From Bacillota bacterium (lineage in GTDB: Bacteria > Bacillota > Clostridia > Christensenellales > Aristaeellaceae): a stretch of 46,265 bases of DNA. The stretch spans positions 1 to 46,265 of the forward strand of contig JAEZHK010000075.1 in the NCBI GenBank assembly GCA_023416655.1. The letters run 5' to 3'. Below, piece after piece: positions 9,267-17,133 of this stretch. Position numbers and translations under genes: made by a program. The notes under the pieces were generated by a model, which saw only the letters and a list, made by a program, of their open reading frames with translations, was not told the DNA's origin and made no database searches. Every line of letters begins with the position of its first letter. The stretch's first letter is position 1.

Positions 9267-9325
9267 ATCGTACCAGAACAGCTTAAAATCCCGCCCGGCG
9301 CCCGCCTTAAATCCGCCTTAAATCG
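9267..9325 (-). promoter_or_regulatory. Operator repeats and divergent promoter (serine hydrolase / response regulator)
   Basis: Two adjacent 11-bp direct repeats, GCCTTAAATCC (9304-9314) and GCCTTAAATCG (9315-9325), have the one-turn spacing typical of OmpR/PhoB-class binding sites. A weaker third half-site, GCTTAAAATCC, lies at 9281-9291. Read on the minus strand, the order is GATTTAAGGC, GATTTAAGGC, GATTTTAAGC, then an extended -10 TGGTACGAT (9275-9267) for the serine hydrolase. The same arrangement recurs before the methyltransferase-like gene at 11491-11547. Confidence 0.75.
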
Positions 9326-9357
9326 GCGCGGCGCGGATTCCAGCGAGTGAAATTGTG

Positions 9358-9366
9358 TGCTATACT
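9358..9366 (+). promoter_or_regulatory. Extended -10 promoter for the two-component operon
   Basis: TGCTATACT is a good extended -10 element located 30 bases before the GTG start of the response regulator. No good -35 hexamer is present at the expected spacing, which fits a promoter that depends on an activator bound at the repeats at 9304-9325. Confidence 0.6.
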
Positions 9367-9395
9367 TGGCTCAAACGAGTGAAGGAGGTGCCGCC

Positions 9396-10094
9396 GTGAA
9401 CATTCTGGTCGCGGAAGACGAGGCCGACATCCGAAAACTATTGACCATCAGCCTCGAGGACGAGGGCTACCGCGTACTCCCGGCCGCGGATGGTATGGCA
9501 GCGCTGGCGCTCTTCGAGGCCGAGCCGGTCGACCTCGCCGTCCTGGATGTGATGATGCCGCGGCTCGACGGGTTCAACCTTCTGCGCAAAATTCGGGAGA
9601 AGAGCACCCTCCCCGTCATCTTCCTGACCGCGCGCGGCGAGGACATGGACAAGGTGATGGGTCTGGGCATGGGCGCGGACGACTACCTTTCCAAGCCCTT
9701 TTCGATGAGCGAGCTGATCGCCCGGGTCGCAGCGCACCTCAGAAGGAGCCGCGAGTACGCAGTACCGAAGCGGGAGGCGTCGATGCTCTCCTACGGCGCG
9801 CTCACGATAGATCAGGACGCCTGCTGCGCGTACCGGGACGGCGCGCCGGTCGAACTGAACGCAAAGGAGTATAAACTGCTGCTCTACCTGATGGAGCGCC
9901 CGGAGCGGGTATTCACCAAGAAGCAGCTCTACAACGCCGTGTGGGAGGACGACTACTTCTTCGACGACAACACCGTGATGGTGCACATCAGCCACCTGCG
10001 CAACAAGATCGAATCCGACCCGCAGAACCCGGAGTACGTCGTCACCGTGCGCGGGCTGGGCTATAAACTGCACAAGGCGGGGATCAAGCGATGA
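9396..10094 (+). CDS. OmpR/PhoB-family response regulator
   Basis: A 232-residue regulator. The receiver domain (residues 1-115) has the acidic pair in AEDEAD, phospho-acceptor D51 (AVLDVMMPR), the T of FLTARGED and the K of LSKPF. The C-terminal winged helix has the normal recognition region (FTKKQLYNAVWEDDYFFD, then VMVHISHLRNKIE and VVTVRGLGYKL). The GTG at 9396 is chosen because GGAGG lies just ahead; an in-frame codon at 9357 would start inside the promoter. Its stop overlaps the kinase start by four bases (ATGA). It most likely binds the 11-bp TTTAAGGC repeats at both ends of this locus. The signal is unknown. Confidence 0.95.
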   Translation: MNILVAEDEADIRKLLTISLEDEGYRVLPAADGMAALALFEAEPVDLAVLDVMMPRLDGFNLLRKIREKSTLPVIFLTARGEDMDKVMGLGMGADDYLSKPFSMSELIARVAAHLRRSREYAVPKREASMLSYGALTIDQDACCAYRDGAPVELNAKEYKLLLYLMERPERVFTKKQLYNAVWEDDYFFDDNTVMVHISHLRNKIESDPQNPEYVVTVRGLGYKLHKAGIKR

Positions 10095-11497
10095 AGAAGG
10101 GCCTTACGCGCCAGTTCCTCTGGAACTACCTGATCGCGTTCCTTCTATCCATTCTGGCGGCGATCTTCGCGGTGCTGCTGCTTTCGTTCGCAGGCGACGT
10201 GCTCTCCAAGGGCCTGATGAAAAACCAGTTCCCGGCGAGCGAACTGATGCGGGACAACTACGCGGAGATCGACGCAACCGGGGTGGTTGAAAACGGCGGC
10301 GGCGTAACGGTCGTGAACGGCCGCTACGAAGTGGTGCGCTCCGAGGGCCTCGACCCCTTCAAGGGGAACGCGCTCTCTGCGGCAAGCTTCACCGATTTCC
10401 TGGTCACGAGCCACGCGGTCGGCACGCCCTTCCACTACGACATCGCCTGGAATGAAAAGGGTAGCTTCTGGCTGATCGTCACCTTCCCCACCTCCGTCCG
10501 CCTTGAAGTAGCGGTAGCGTTCAACCGGGAGGTGGCGTCCAGAGACAAAGGAAACGTCTCCGCCTCGCTCATCGCGGTGGGCATCTTCTACCTGCTGCTG
10601 CTGGCGGCGTTCGCGGCAGCGCTTTCCCGCATCACCTCCCGGCGCATCATCACGCCGCTGCAAAAGCTCATGGAGGGTACGAAGCGCCTGCGGGCGGGCG
10701 ACTATACGGCGCGGGTGGACCTGAAGCTCAAAAACGAGTTCGCAGAGCTTCAAAAGACGTTCAACGACATGGCTGAGCGGATCGAGCGCGAAACCGCGCT
10801 CCGCGAACAGGCGGAGGCGGAGCGCAAGCGGATGATCCTGGACGTATCGCACGACCTTAAAAACCCGCTGGCCAGCGTCGCGGGCTATTCGGAGCTTTGC
10901 CTGAAGCGGGCGGAGGAACTGGGCGAGCCGGTTCAGGGCTACCTCGAGGTGATCCACAAAAACAGCCGCCGCGCCAGCGCGCTGCTGACGGAGCTCTTCG
11001 AGCTTTCGAGACTGGAAAGCCCGGACTTCCGCCTGAAACCGGAGCGGTTGGACGCCTGCGAGACCTTACGCCAGGCGTGCGGCGACATCCTGCCGTCCCT
11101 CGAACAGGCCGGTTTCGGGTACGAGTTTGACATCCCCGACGAACCGGCCTACGCCATGATCGACGCGGCGCGGCTGAACCGGGTGCTCCATAACCTCGCG
11201 GACAACGCCATGCGCTACAACCCGGCGGGGACGCTCGTCACCGTGCGGTTGACAAAGGCAGACCGGCGCGCGCGCATCAGCTTCCGGGCCGACGGCGTCG
11301 GCATCCCGGATGCCCTCGCCCGCGACATCTTCAAGCCCTTCGTGCGGGTGGACGACGCCCGTGGCTCGGAGACGGGCGGCGCGGGACTGGGGCTGTCCAT
11401 CGCGCGGAAGATCGCCGAGGCCCACGGCGGGACGCTGACGCTGGACCAAAGTGTCCGCCCCGGCTGCGCGTTCATTCTCGAACTGCCATTGATTTAA
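10091..11497 (+). CDS. Membrane sensor histidine kinase
   Basis: A 468-residue kinase. Membrane segments at about residues 10-35 and 155-180 bracket an extracellular sensor of ~120 residues, followed by HAMP, a HisKA helix with phospho-acceptor H254 (LDVSHDLKNPLAS) and a HATPase domain. The N box is LHNLADNAMRYN and the G2 box GGAGLGLSIARKIAEAHGG. An oddity is the G1 box, which reads A400-D-G-V-G404 where the family has D-x-G-x-G; the aspartate that normally contacts adenine appears to be alanine. Activity may be altered or the neighbouring aspartate may substitute. It is translationally coupled to the response regulator upstream. Confidence 0.93.
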   Translation: MKKGLTRQFLWNYLIAFLLSILAAIFAVLLLSFAGDVLSKGLMKNQFPASELMRDNYAEIDATGVVENGGGVTVVNGRYEVVRSEGLDPFKGNALSAASFTDFLVTSHAVGTPFHYDIAWNEKGSFWLIVTFPTSVRLEVAVAFNREVASRDKGNVSASLIAVGIFYLLLLAAFAAALSRITSRRIITPLQKLMEGTKRLRAGDYTARVDLKLKNEFAELQKTFNDMAERIERETALREQAEAERKRMILDVSHDLKNPLASVAGYSELCLKRAEELGEPVQGYLEVIHKNSRRASALLTELFELSRLESPDFRLKPERLDACETLRQACGDILPSLEQAGFGYEFDIPDEPAYAMIDAARLNRVLHNLADNAMRYNPAGTLVTVRLTKADRRARISFRADGVGIPDALARDIFKPFVRVDDARGSETGGAGLGLSIARKIAEAHGGTLTLDQSVRPGCAFILELPLI

Positions 11498-11547
11498 GGC
11501 GGATTTAAGGCCAGCGCGGGCTTGATTTCAGACCGGACTGGTACAAT
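11491..11547 (+). promoter_or_regulatory. Second operator and promoter of the two-component regulon
   Basis: GATTTAAGGC occurs twice at 11491-11500 and 11502-11511, an 11-bp period, overlapping the kinase stop codon. A degenerate third half-site GATTTCAGAC (11524-11533) follows, and 8 bases later an extended -10, TGGTACAAT (11539-11547). The layout matches the serine hydrolase promoter almost base for base in spacing (third half-site to -10 is 8 bases in both), so the same regulator probably drives the gene at 11590. Confidence 0.75.
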
Positions 11548-11589
11548 GGTCTCAGGTCAAGCCAATCCATTATAAAGGAGCCGGTCATC

Positions 11590-12201
11590 ATGGATCCTGT
11601 TCAAAACCACTTTGGCAACTGGTGGGGCGTCGTGTTCTTCATCGTCCTCTACGGCGTGGTACTCTTCTTCCTGCCCTTCTACCGCAAGATGGACAAAAAG
11701 CCCCGGGGTGCGTACCTCGCGTTCGTCATCGCGTTCGCCATCGAGATGCACGGCATCCCATTCAGCATGTACGTGATCTCCTGGATCTTCGGGCGCAGCC
11801 TGCCGGACGGTCTGTTGTGGGGGCACACGCTGATTGGTTCTCTCGGGCTGACAGGCATGTACATCGGCGCGGCGCTGGGCGTCGCAGGGCTGGTCCTGAT
11901 CCTGGCGGGCTGGCGCACCATCTACAAGGCCTACTGGTCAAAGGATCGCGGCGAAGGCGCGCTGGTCACAGGCGGCATCTACCGGTATATCCGGCATCCA
12001 CAATACACGGGGTTGATGCTGATGTCGCTGGGCATGATCCTCGACTGGGCGACGCTGCCCATGCTGATCCTGCTGCCGGTGATGGCGGTGGTGTACTACC
12101 GGCTCGCGAGGCGCGAGGAAAACGACATGATCGCCGAGTTCGGCGACGAGTACCGCGCGTATATGAAAAAAACCCGGCGCTTCGTCCCGTATGTGGCGTA
12201 G
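11590..12201 (+). CDS. Isoprenylcysteine carboxyl methyltransferase-like membrane protein
   Basis: A 203-residue membrane protein with about five hydrophobic segments. The C-terminal part has the ICMT/PEMT family signature: GGIYRYIRHPQYTGL, then a hydrophobic hairpin, and AEFGDEYRAYMKKTRRFVP, which in characterised members binds S-adenosylmethionine. Bacterial members are often annotated as isoprenylcysteine or phospholipid methyltransferases, but their real substrates are mostly unknown. Start ATG at 11590 has AAAGGAG nine bases upstream. The upstream operator copy places it in the regulon of the preceding two-component system together with the serine hydrolase, suggesting an envelope-stress or envelope-modification role (inference). 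Confidence 0.8.
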   Translation: MDPVQNHFGNWWGVVFFIVLYGVVLFFLPFYRKMDKKPRGAYLAFVIAFAIEMHGIPFSMYVISWIFGRSLPDGLLWGHTLIGSLGLTGMYIGAALGVAGLVLILAGWRTIYKAYWSKDRGEGALVTGGIYRYIRHPQYTGLMLMSLGMILDWATLPMLILLPVMAVVYYRLARREENDMIAEFGDEYRAYMKKTRRFVPYVA

Positions 12202-12219
12202 CGGTCGCTCCCGCTTGGC

Positions 12220-12243
12220 AAGGCGCCCGGTCGGCGCCTTTTT
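12220..12243 (+). terminator. Rho-independent terminator
   Basis: AAGGCGCC (12220-12227) pairs with GGCGCCTT (12233-12240) around a CGGTC loop and runs into TTTTT. It separates the two-component locus from the arsR locus. Confidence 0.85.
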
Positions 12244-12282
12244 CGTTTGGTTGGATAATGATTGTTAAAATCCTCTCGCGCC

Positions 12283-12311
12283 TTGACTATATCGTATTTT
12301 TACGATATACT
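12283..12311 (+). promoter_or_regulatory. arsR promoter with overlapping palindromic operator
   Basis: TTGACT (12283-12288) and TATACT (12306-12311) are separated by 17 bases. The spacer and -10 are covered by a perfect inverted repeat ATATCGTA-TTTT-TACGATAT (12289-12308), a typical ArsR-type operator position for autorepression. The sequence recurs at 12663-12688. Confidence 0.85.
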
Positions 12312-12333
12312 GCATTCGAAACGGGGTGAAACC

Positions 12334-12642
12334 ATGGAAATGGACGTGCTACTCAGCGCGCTGGGCAACAAAACGCGCTATCAGCTGGTCAAGGCGCTGA
12401 AGGACCGGGCGGTCGTAACCTGTTGCGACCTCATCGAATTCTATGAAAACGGCGTCAGCGTCGGGGACGTGGTCAAGTTCACGGGCCTCGCGCAGTCCAC
12501 GGTGTCGCAGCACCTGAAGGTGCTTCTGGAAGCCGACCTGATCCGCCGAGAGAAGCGCGACCAGTGGAGCTGCTATTTTCTGAACCGTCCGGTGCTGGAC
12601 GAATTTCTAAAGCGGCTGGGGGAAGACCTGAAAGACGACTAG
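12334..12642 (+). CDS. arsR: ArsR-family metalloregulator
   Basis: A 102-residue winged-helix repressor of typical ArsR/SmtB length. The recognition region is TGLAQSTVSQHLKVLLEADL, followed by a beta-wing (REKRDQWSCYFLN). Likely sensing thiols are the vicinal pair C30-C31 (VVTCCDL), a different position from the classical CxC in the recognition helix, and C84-region WSCYF. Binding of As(III), Sb(III) or another thiophilic metal would release it from DNA. The ATG at 12334 follows GGGGTGA; an upstream TTG would put the operator inside the gene. It is followed by a second palindrome and the ArsP-type permease, which it presumably controls. Confidence 0.9.
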   Translation: MEMDVLLSALGNKTRYQLVKALKDRAVVTCCDLIEFYENGVSVGDVVKFTGLAQSTVSQHLKVLLEADLIRREKRDQWSCYFLNRPVLDEFLKRLGEDLKDD

Positions 12643-12662
12643 GATTATTTTTTTGCGCCAAT

Positions 12663-12688
12663 ATATCGTATATCGGCGATATACGATA
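12663..12688 (+). promoter_or_regulatory. Second ArsR-type operator, before the permease
   Basis: A perfect inverted repeat TATCGTATATC-GGC-GATATACGATA (12664-12688) shares the core ATATCGTA/TACGATA with the arsR operator. It lies 21 bases before the permease start, giving the permease its own repressor site. No clear -35/-10 pair with good spacing could be assigned. Confidence 0.75.
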
Positions 12689-12709
12689 ATATAAGAGGAG
12701 GCCAACATC

Positions 12710-13963
12710 ATGGAAACCGCACTCGGCTTTATCGGAAATCTGCTCACCGGAATGCTCACAACCGTTCTGAATACCCTCGCACACAACTGGTGGGTGCTTT
12801 TGATCTCGATCGTCCTGGCCGTCGCGCTCAAAACCTACGTCGACACGGAGAAACTCGCCAAGTTCCTGACCGGCAAGACGCGGGTGTCCATCCTCGCCAG
12901 CGTCGCCGTCGGCGCTTTCACGCCGTTTTGCGCCTGCGGCACCATGGCGGTCATCGTCGGCATGCTGACAACCACCCTGCCGTGGGGGCCGATCATGGCG
13001 TTTTTGACCTCCTCGCCGCTGATGAGCCCCGACGGTTTTTTGATGATCTCCGGCCTCGTCAGTCTCCGGTTCGCGATCGCGCTGACCATTGCATCGCTTC
13101 TCATCGGCCTCGCCTCCGGCTTCGCGACGCAGTGGATTGAAAAACACACCGACCTCCTGAAGAACCAGGCGCGTGCGCTGGGCGACGCACGGAACGCCTC
13201 CTGCGGCTGCTCCGGCGCGGAACCTGGGGAACAGGCCGCAAGTGCGGATTGCGGCTGCGCGGGCGCGGAACCGGCAAAAGCCGCCGCAAAGCCCGCCTGC
13301 GACTGCGTAAGCGCAAAACCGGCGAATGCCGCCGCAAAGCCCGCCTGCGGCTGCGTAGGCGCGAAACCGGCAGAACCGGCCGTCAAGGCGGCTGGCGGCT
13401 GCGCGCCCGCCCAAACCTTCGCGGCCGAGCCCTGCGGACAATGCCCGGAAGGCGAACCGGACCTCTCCGCAGCGCTGGATGGCACGTGCTGCGCGGCGAT
13501 GCCCCGCACCGGCGGGACGAACATCGCGGAATGGCTGCAAAAGGCCAGGCTGCGTGAATTCCTAGACGGCATCGTCGACCTTGGGCTCAAGCAGATCCTC
13601 CTGTATTTCAGCCTCTTCATCGCCGTCGGATACCTGGTCAACGCCTTCGTGCCCTCGTCCATCGTCTCGGCGCTGCTGGGCGTGAACAGCTTTGCGGCGG
13701 TGCCGCTGGCCTCGGTGATCGGCCTGCCGCTGTACCTCACGACCGAGTCCTCGATCCCCATTATCCAGTCCCTGATGAAAAGCGGCGCGAGCGAGGGCGC
13801 GATGCTGGCCTTCATCATCTCCGGTTCCGCCACCAGCGCGTGGGTGATCGCGGGTCTGACCACCTTCATGAAAAAAAAGGCGCTGGGCCTGTACGTCCTC
13901 TACATCGTGGCGGGCAGCATCCTATCCGGCTACCTCTACGACCTGGTCCTCAAGTTCCTCTGA
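12710..13963 (+). CDS. ArsP-type permease (COG0701) with cysteine-repeat linker
   Basis: A 417-residue permease. Two hydrophobic halves of about four helices each are visible; the first carries the conserved TPFCACGTMAVIVGM (C74, C76) of the COG0701/ArsP permeases, and the second carries LGVNSFAAVPLASVIGLPLY. Characterised ArsP members export trivalent organoarsenicals. Between the halves, residues ~165-262 form a hydrophilic linker with four imperfect 16-17-residue repeats starting C-G/D-C and further C, CC and CGQC motifs. This linker is far more cysteine-rich than usual and looks like a cytosolic metal-binding loop. RBS AGGAGG precedes the ATG. Substrate could be methylated arsenic or, given the hgcAB genes next door, another thiophilic organometal (inference). 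Confidence 0.85.
   Translation: METALGFIGNLLTGMLTTVLNTLAHNWWVLLISIVLAVALKTYVDTEKLAKFLTGKTRVSILASVAVGAFTPFCACGTMAVIVGMLTTTLPWGPIMAFLTSSPLMSPDGFLMISGLVSLRFAIALTIASLLIGLASGFATQWIEKHTDLLKNQARALGDARNASCGCSGAEPGEQAASADCGCAGAEPAKAAAKPACDCVSAKPANAAAKPACGCVGAKPAEPAVKAAGGCAPAQTFAAEPCGQCPEGEPDLSAALDGTCCAAMPRTGGTNIAEWLQKARLREFLDGIVDLGLKQILLYFSLFIAVGYLVNAFVPSSIVSALLGVNSFAAVPLASVIGLPLYLTTESSIPIIQSLMKSGASEGAMLAFIISGSATSAWVIAGLTTFMKKKALGLYVLYIVAGSILSGYLYDLVLKFL
13202..13396 (+). repeat. Four in-frame ~48-bp repeats encoding Cys-x-Cys units
   Basis: Units begin at 13202, 13250, 13298 and 13346 and encode C-[GD]-C-x-[GS]-A-[EK]-P followed by an alanine/lysine-rich spacer. Copies two to four are the most alike. 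The repeats keep the reading frame, so copy number may vary without destroying the permease. Confidence 0.85.
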
Positions 13964-13980
13964 GTTTGCGCTTATGCTTT

Positions 13981-14016
13981 GCGATGGCCGCCCCGCCGGG
14001 CGGCCATCGCTCTTTT
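13981..14016 (+). terminator. Rho-independent terminator after the permease
   Basis: A perfect 12-bp stem GCGATGGCCGCC / GGCGGCCATCGC (13981-13992 with 13999-14010) is followed by TCTTTT. It separates the arsR-permease unit from the MarR-hgcA-acr3-hgcB unit. Confidence 0.88.
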
Positions 14017-14025
14017 AGGGTTTAC

Positions 14026-14077
14026 GCAAATTTTGCATCATTCAACAGTTGCAATTTGCAACCGTTTGGAATATCAT
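14026..14077 (+). promoter_or_regulatory. Promoter and palindromic operators of the marR-hgc unit
   Basis: TTGCAA (14049-14054) and TATCAT (14072-14077) have a 17-base spacer. The -35 is embedded in a perfect palindrome GTTGCAA-T-TTGCAAC (14048-14062). A second, smaller palindrome GCAAA-T-TTTGC lies at 14026-14036, one to two helical turns upstream. Both share the TTGC core, a size suited to a MarR dimer, so the adjacent MarR gene is the likely repressor. Confidence 0.75.
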
Positions 14078-14094
14078 GAGTTCGAGGTGATGGG

Positions 14095-14535
14095 ATGACC
14101 GGGCAAGAGAGCAGCACCCTTCGGGAAATGGTTCGGGTGCTCGTAAGGCATCTGGGGATTCTGGAAAAGAGCGACACATACTGCTGCGGCGTTTCGCTGG
14201 CGCAGTGCCACGCCATCGTCGAGATCGGCCGCAAGGGCACGATCAACTTAAACGACCTGGCGGAAATCCTGGGCGTGGACAAGAGCACGATGAGCCGGAC
14301 GATCAATAACCTCGTGGAATCCGGGCTGGCCGCGCGCGCACTGGATGACAGCGACCGGCGGTACGTGGTCATCCAACTGACGGAGAGCGGACAGAAATTC
14401 TATGAGAACACCGAAACCGGCATGGAACGCTATTTCGAGGGCGTGCTCAAGCAGATCCCGGAGGATAAGCGCGGCCAGGTGCTGGAGAGCCTTGCGCTTC
14501 TCACGGACGCGGTCGGCGACGGCCGCTGCTGTTAG
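14095..14535 (+). CDS. Cysteine-rich MarR-family regulator
   Basis: A 146-residue MarR protein. The winged helix is normal: INLNDLAEILGVDKSTMSR, then DDSDRRYVVIQLTESG. Unusual features are the cysteines: C30-C31 and C38 in TYCCGVSLAQC, and a C-terminal pair C145-C146. Thiol-sensing MarR proteins use such residues to detect oxidants or metals, so this one may respond to mercury, arsenic or another thiophile. It is the first gene of a unit that continues with hgcA 44 bases downstream, acr3 and hgcB, and palindromes overlap its promoter. The sensed ligand is inference. Confidence 0.87.
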   Translation: MTGQESSTLREMVRVLVRHLGILEKSDTYCCGVSLAQCHAIVEIGRKGTINLNDLAEILGVDKSTMSRTINNLVESGLAARALDDSDRRYVVIQLTESGQKFYENTETGMERYFEGVLKQIPEDKRGQVLESLALLTDAVGDGRCC

Positions 14536-14579
14536 GCGGGCAAATGTCCTTTTCCGATTAAAACGAGAGGGGTGGTCGG

Positions 14580-15791
14580 ATGGCCAATAAGTCCTGCTGC
14601 GGCGGCGCTTCCTCCGGCAAGGCGAAGCCGCGCTACGCCACTTTTACAGGCACGGTCAGTGGAACAACCGGCGAAAAGGCACCGGCGAAATCCGGCGGCT
14701 GCTGCGGGGGCGGGAGCAACCCCAAACCGAAACAGGCGTGCGGATGCGGCGGGGCGAAGGCGCAGGAGAAGTGGGTCACGGATTTTGTCGATACGCCCGC
14801 GGGGAAAATCCCGCGCGTCTCCACGCATCTTACGTTCCGGGACGTATGGGGCTCCTGGAAGTGCCGCTGGTCCATCGGGCGGATGGACTACAAGGTTGAC
14901 CCCGGCCTCTACTGCGTCGGCGCGCCGGATGAAAAGTCCCCGGTGCTCGTGACCGCCAACTACAAGATGACGTTTGACCGCCTGCGCAAGGAGCAGGAAG
15001 GTCTGGACGCCTGGATTCTGGTGCTCGATACGGACGGCGTCAACGTATGGTGCGCGGCCGGCAAGGGCACCTTCGGCACGGAGGAGCTGGTGCAAAGGAT
15101 CGGCGCCGTTCAGCTTGGTAAGGTCGTCTCCCACCGCACCCTGATCCTTCCGCAGCTGGGCGCGACGGGCGTCGCCGCGCACCTGGTCCAGAAGCGTTCG
15201 GGCTTCAAGGTGCTCTTCGGCCCGGTCCGCGCCGAAGACCTCAAGGCCTTCCTCGCGGCGGGCATGACGGCCACCGAAGCGATGCGGACGGTGCGGTTCC
15301 CGATCTTCGACCGGCTGGTGCTGACGCCGATGGAGTTCGTCGCCTCGATGAAGCCCCTGCTCCTCGCCTTCGGCGTCCTGTTCGTTTTGAACGCGCTCGG
15401 GCTGGGGCATTATGGTGGAGCGGATTTCGCCGCGCTGCTGGGCGCGATCGTGGCCGGGTGCGTCATAACGCCCGTCCTGCTGCCCTTCATCCCCGGGCGA
15501 GCGTTCTCCTTCAAGGGGGCCTTGACGGGCCTGATCTGGGCGCTGGTCGTGAACATCTGGCAGGGCTTCCCGGGCGCGCCGGAATACGGCTGGCTGAAGG
15601 CTGTCGCGTACTTCCTGGTGGTTCCGGCGCTGTCGGCGTTTTTAGCGATGAATTTCACCGGCAGCTCCACCTACACGTCGCTGTCCGGCGTGGACAAAGA
15701 AATGAAGGTCGCGCTGCCCGCCATGCTTGTTTCCACGGCGATTGGCGCGGTGCTTTTGCTGGTAAACGACTTCAGCCGAACCTTTGGCTGA
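14580..15791 (+). CDS. hgcA: Mercury-methylation corrinoid protein HgcA
   Basis: A 403-residue protein. The diagnostic HgcA cap-helix motif is present exactly: N155-V-W-C158-A-A-G-K162 followed by GTFGT. C158 is the residue known to coordinate the corrinoid cobalt. The globular corrinoid domain spans about residues 65-255; about five membrane helices fill residues 265-400, as in known HgcA. HgcA transfers a methyl group to Hg(II). The motif and membrane tail separate it from the CdhD/AcsC relatives of the acetyl-CoA pathway. An oddity is a ~60-residue N-terminal extension with C6-C7, C41-C42, C54 and C56. RBS GAGAGGGG precedes the ATG. The expected partner hgcB lies one gene further on, at 16864. 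Confidence 0.95.
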   Translation: MANKSCCGGASSGKAKPRYATFTGTVSGTTGEKAPAKSGGCCGGGSNPKPKQACGCGGAKAQEKWVTDFVDTPAGKIPRVSTHLTFRDVWGSWKCRWSIGRMDYKVDPGLYCVGAPDEKSPVLVTANYKMTFDRLRKEQEGLDAWILVLDTDGVNVWCAAGKGTFGTEELVQRIGAVQLGKVVSHRTLILPQLGATGVAAHLVQKRSGFKVLFGPVRAEDLKAFLAAGMTATEAMRTVRFPIFDRLVLTPMEFVASMKPLLLAFGVLFVLNALGLGHYGGADFAALLGAIVAGCVITPVLLPFIPGRAFSFKGALTGLIWALVVNIWQGFPGAPEYGWLKAVAYFLVVPALSAFLAMNFTGSSTYTSLSGVDKEMKVALPAMLVSTAIGAVLLLVNDFSRTFG

Positions 15792-15805
15792 GAAGGAGGG
15801 CGGAC

Positions 15806-16863
<1,058 letters not shown>

Positions 16864-16867
<4 letters not shown>

Positions 16868-17127
16868 AATATCTGAAGAACGTGGCTACGCTCAAGCACG
16901 ACCCGGAGAAATGCACGGGCTGCGGGATGTGCCTTAACGTATGCCCCCACCGGGTGTTTGAACCTTATGAAGGCAAGGTGCGGATCAGGGACCTCGACCT
17001 GTGCATGGAATGCGGCGCGTGTACGAGGAACTGCCCCTTTGACGCCATCGAGGTACACGAGGGCGTGGGCTGCGCCGCGGCGATCCTGATCGGCATGCTG
17101 ACGGGACAGGAACCCAGCTGCGGCTGA
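16864..17127 (+). CDS. hgcB: Mercury-methylation ferredoxin HgcB
   Basis: An 87-residue 2[4Fe-4S] ferredoxin. Cluster one is C17-x2-C20-x2-C23-x3-C27. Cluster two, C47-M-E-C50-G-A-C53-x3-C57, is the CMECGAC signature of HgcB. After it come C70 in EGVGCAAAI, the position of the cysteine essential for methylation in studied HgcB, and a terminal cysteine C86; many HgcB proteins have two terminal cysteines, here only one is present. HgcB is thought to reduce the HgcA corrinoid and help deliver Hg(II). Its start overlaps the acr3 stop, so its translation depends on acr3, not directly on hgcA. Confidence 0.93.
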
Positions 17128-17133
17128 ACCCGG

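Noticed and set aside
11590..12201. Arsenite or mercury methyltransferase
   Set aside because: The protein is an ICMT/PEMT-type membrane protein; it lacks the cysteine set of ArsM and is linked by operators to the two-component locus, not the metal locus.
13202..13396. Possible CRISPR-like or satellite repeat
   Set aside because: The repeats are contiguous, in frame, and encode a Cys-x-Cys peptide unit; there are no spacers.
14580..15791. CdhD/AcsC-type corrinoid subunit of acetyl-CoA synthase
   Set aside because: The cap-helix N-V-W-C-A-A-G-K motif plus a multi-helix membrane tail is specific to HgcA, and no other acetyl-CoA pathway gene is near.
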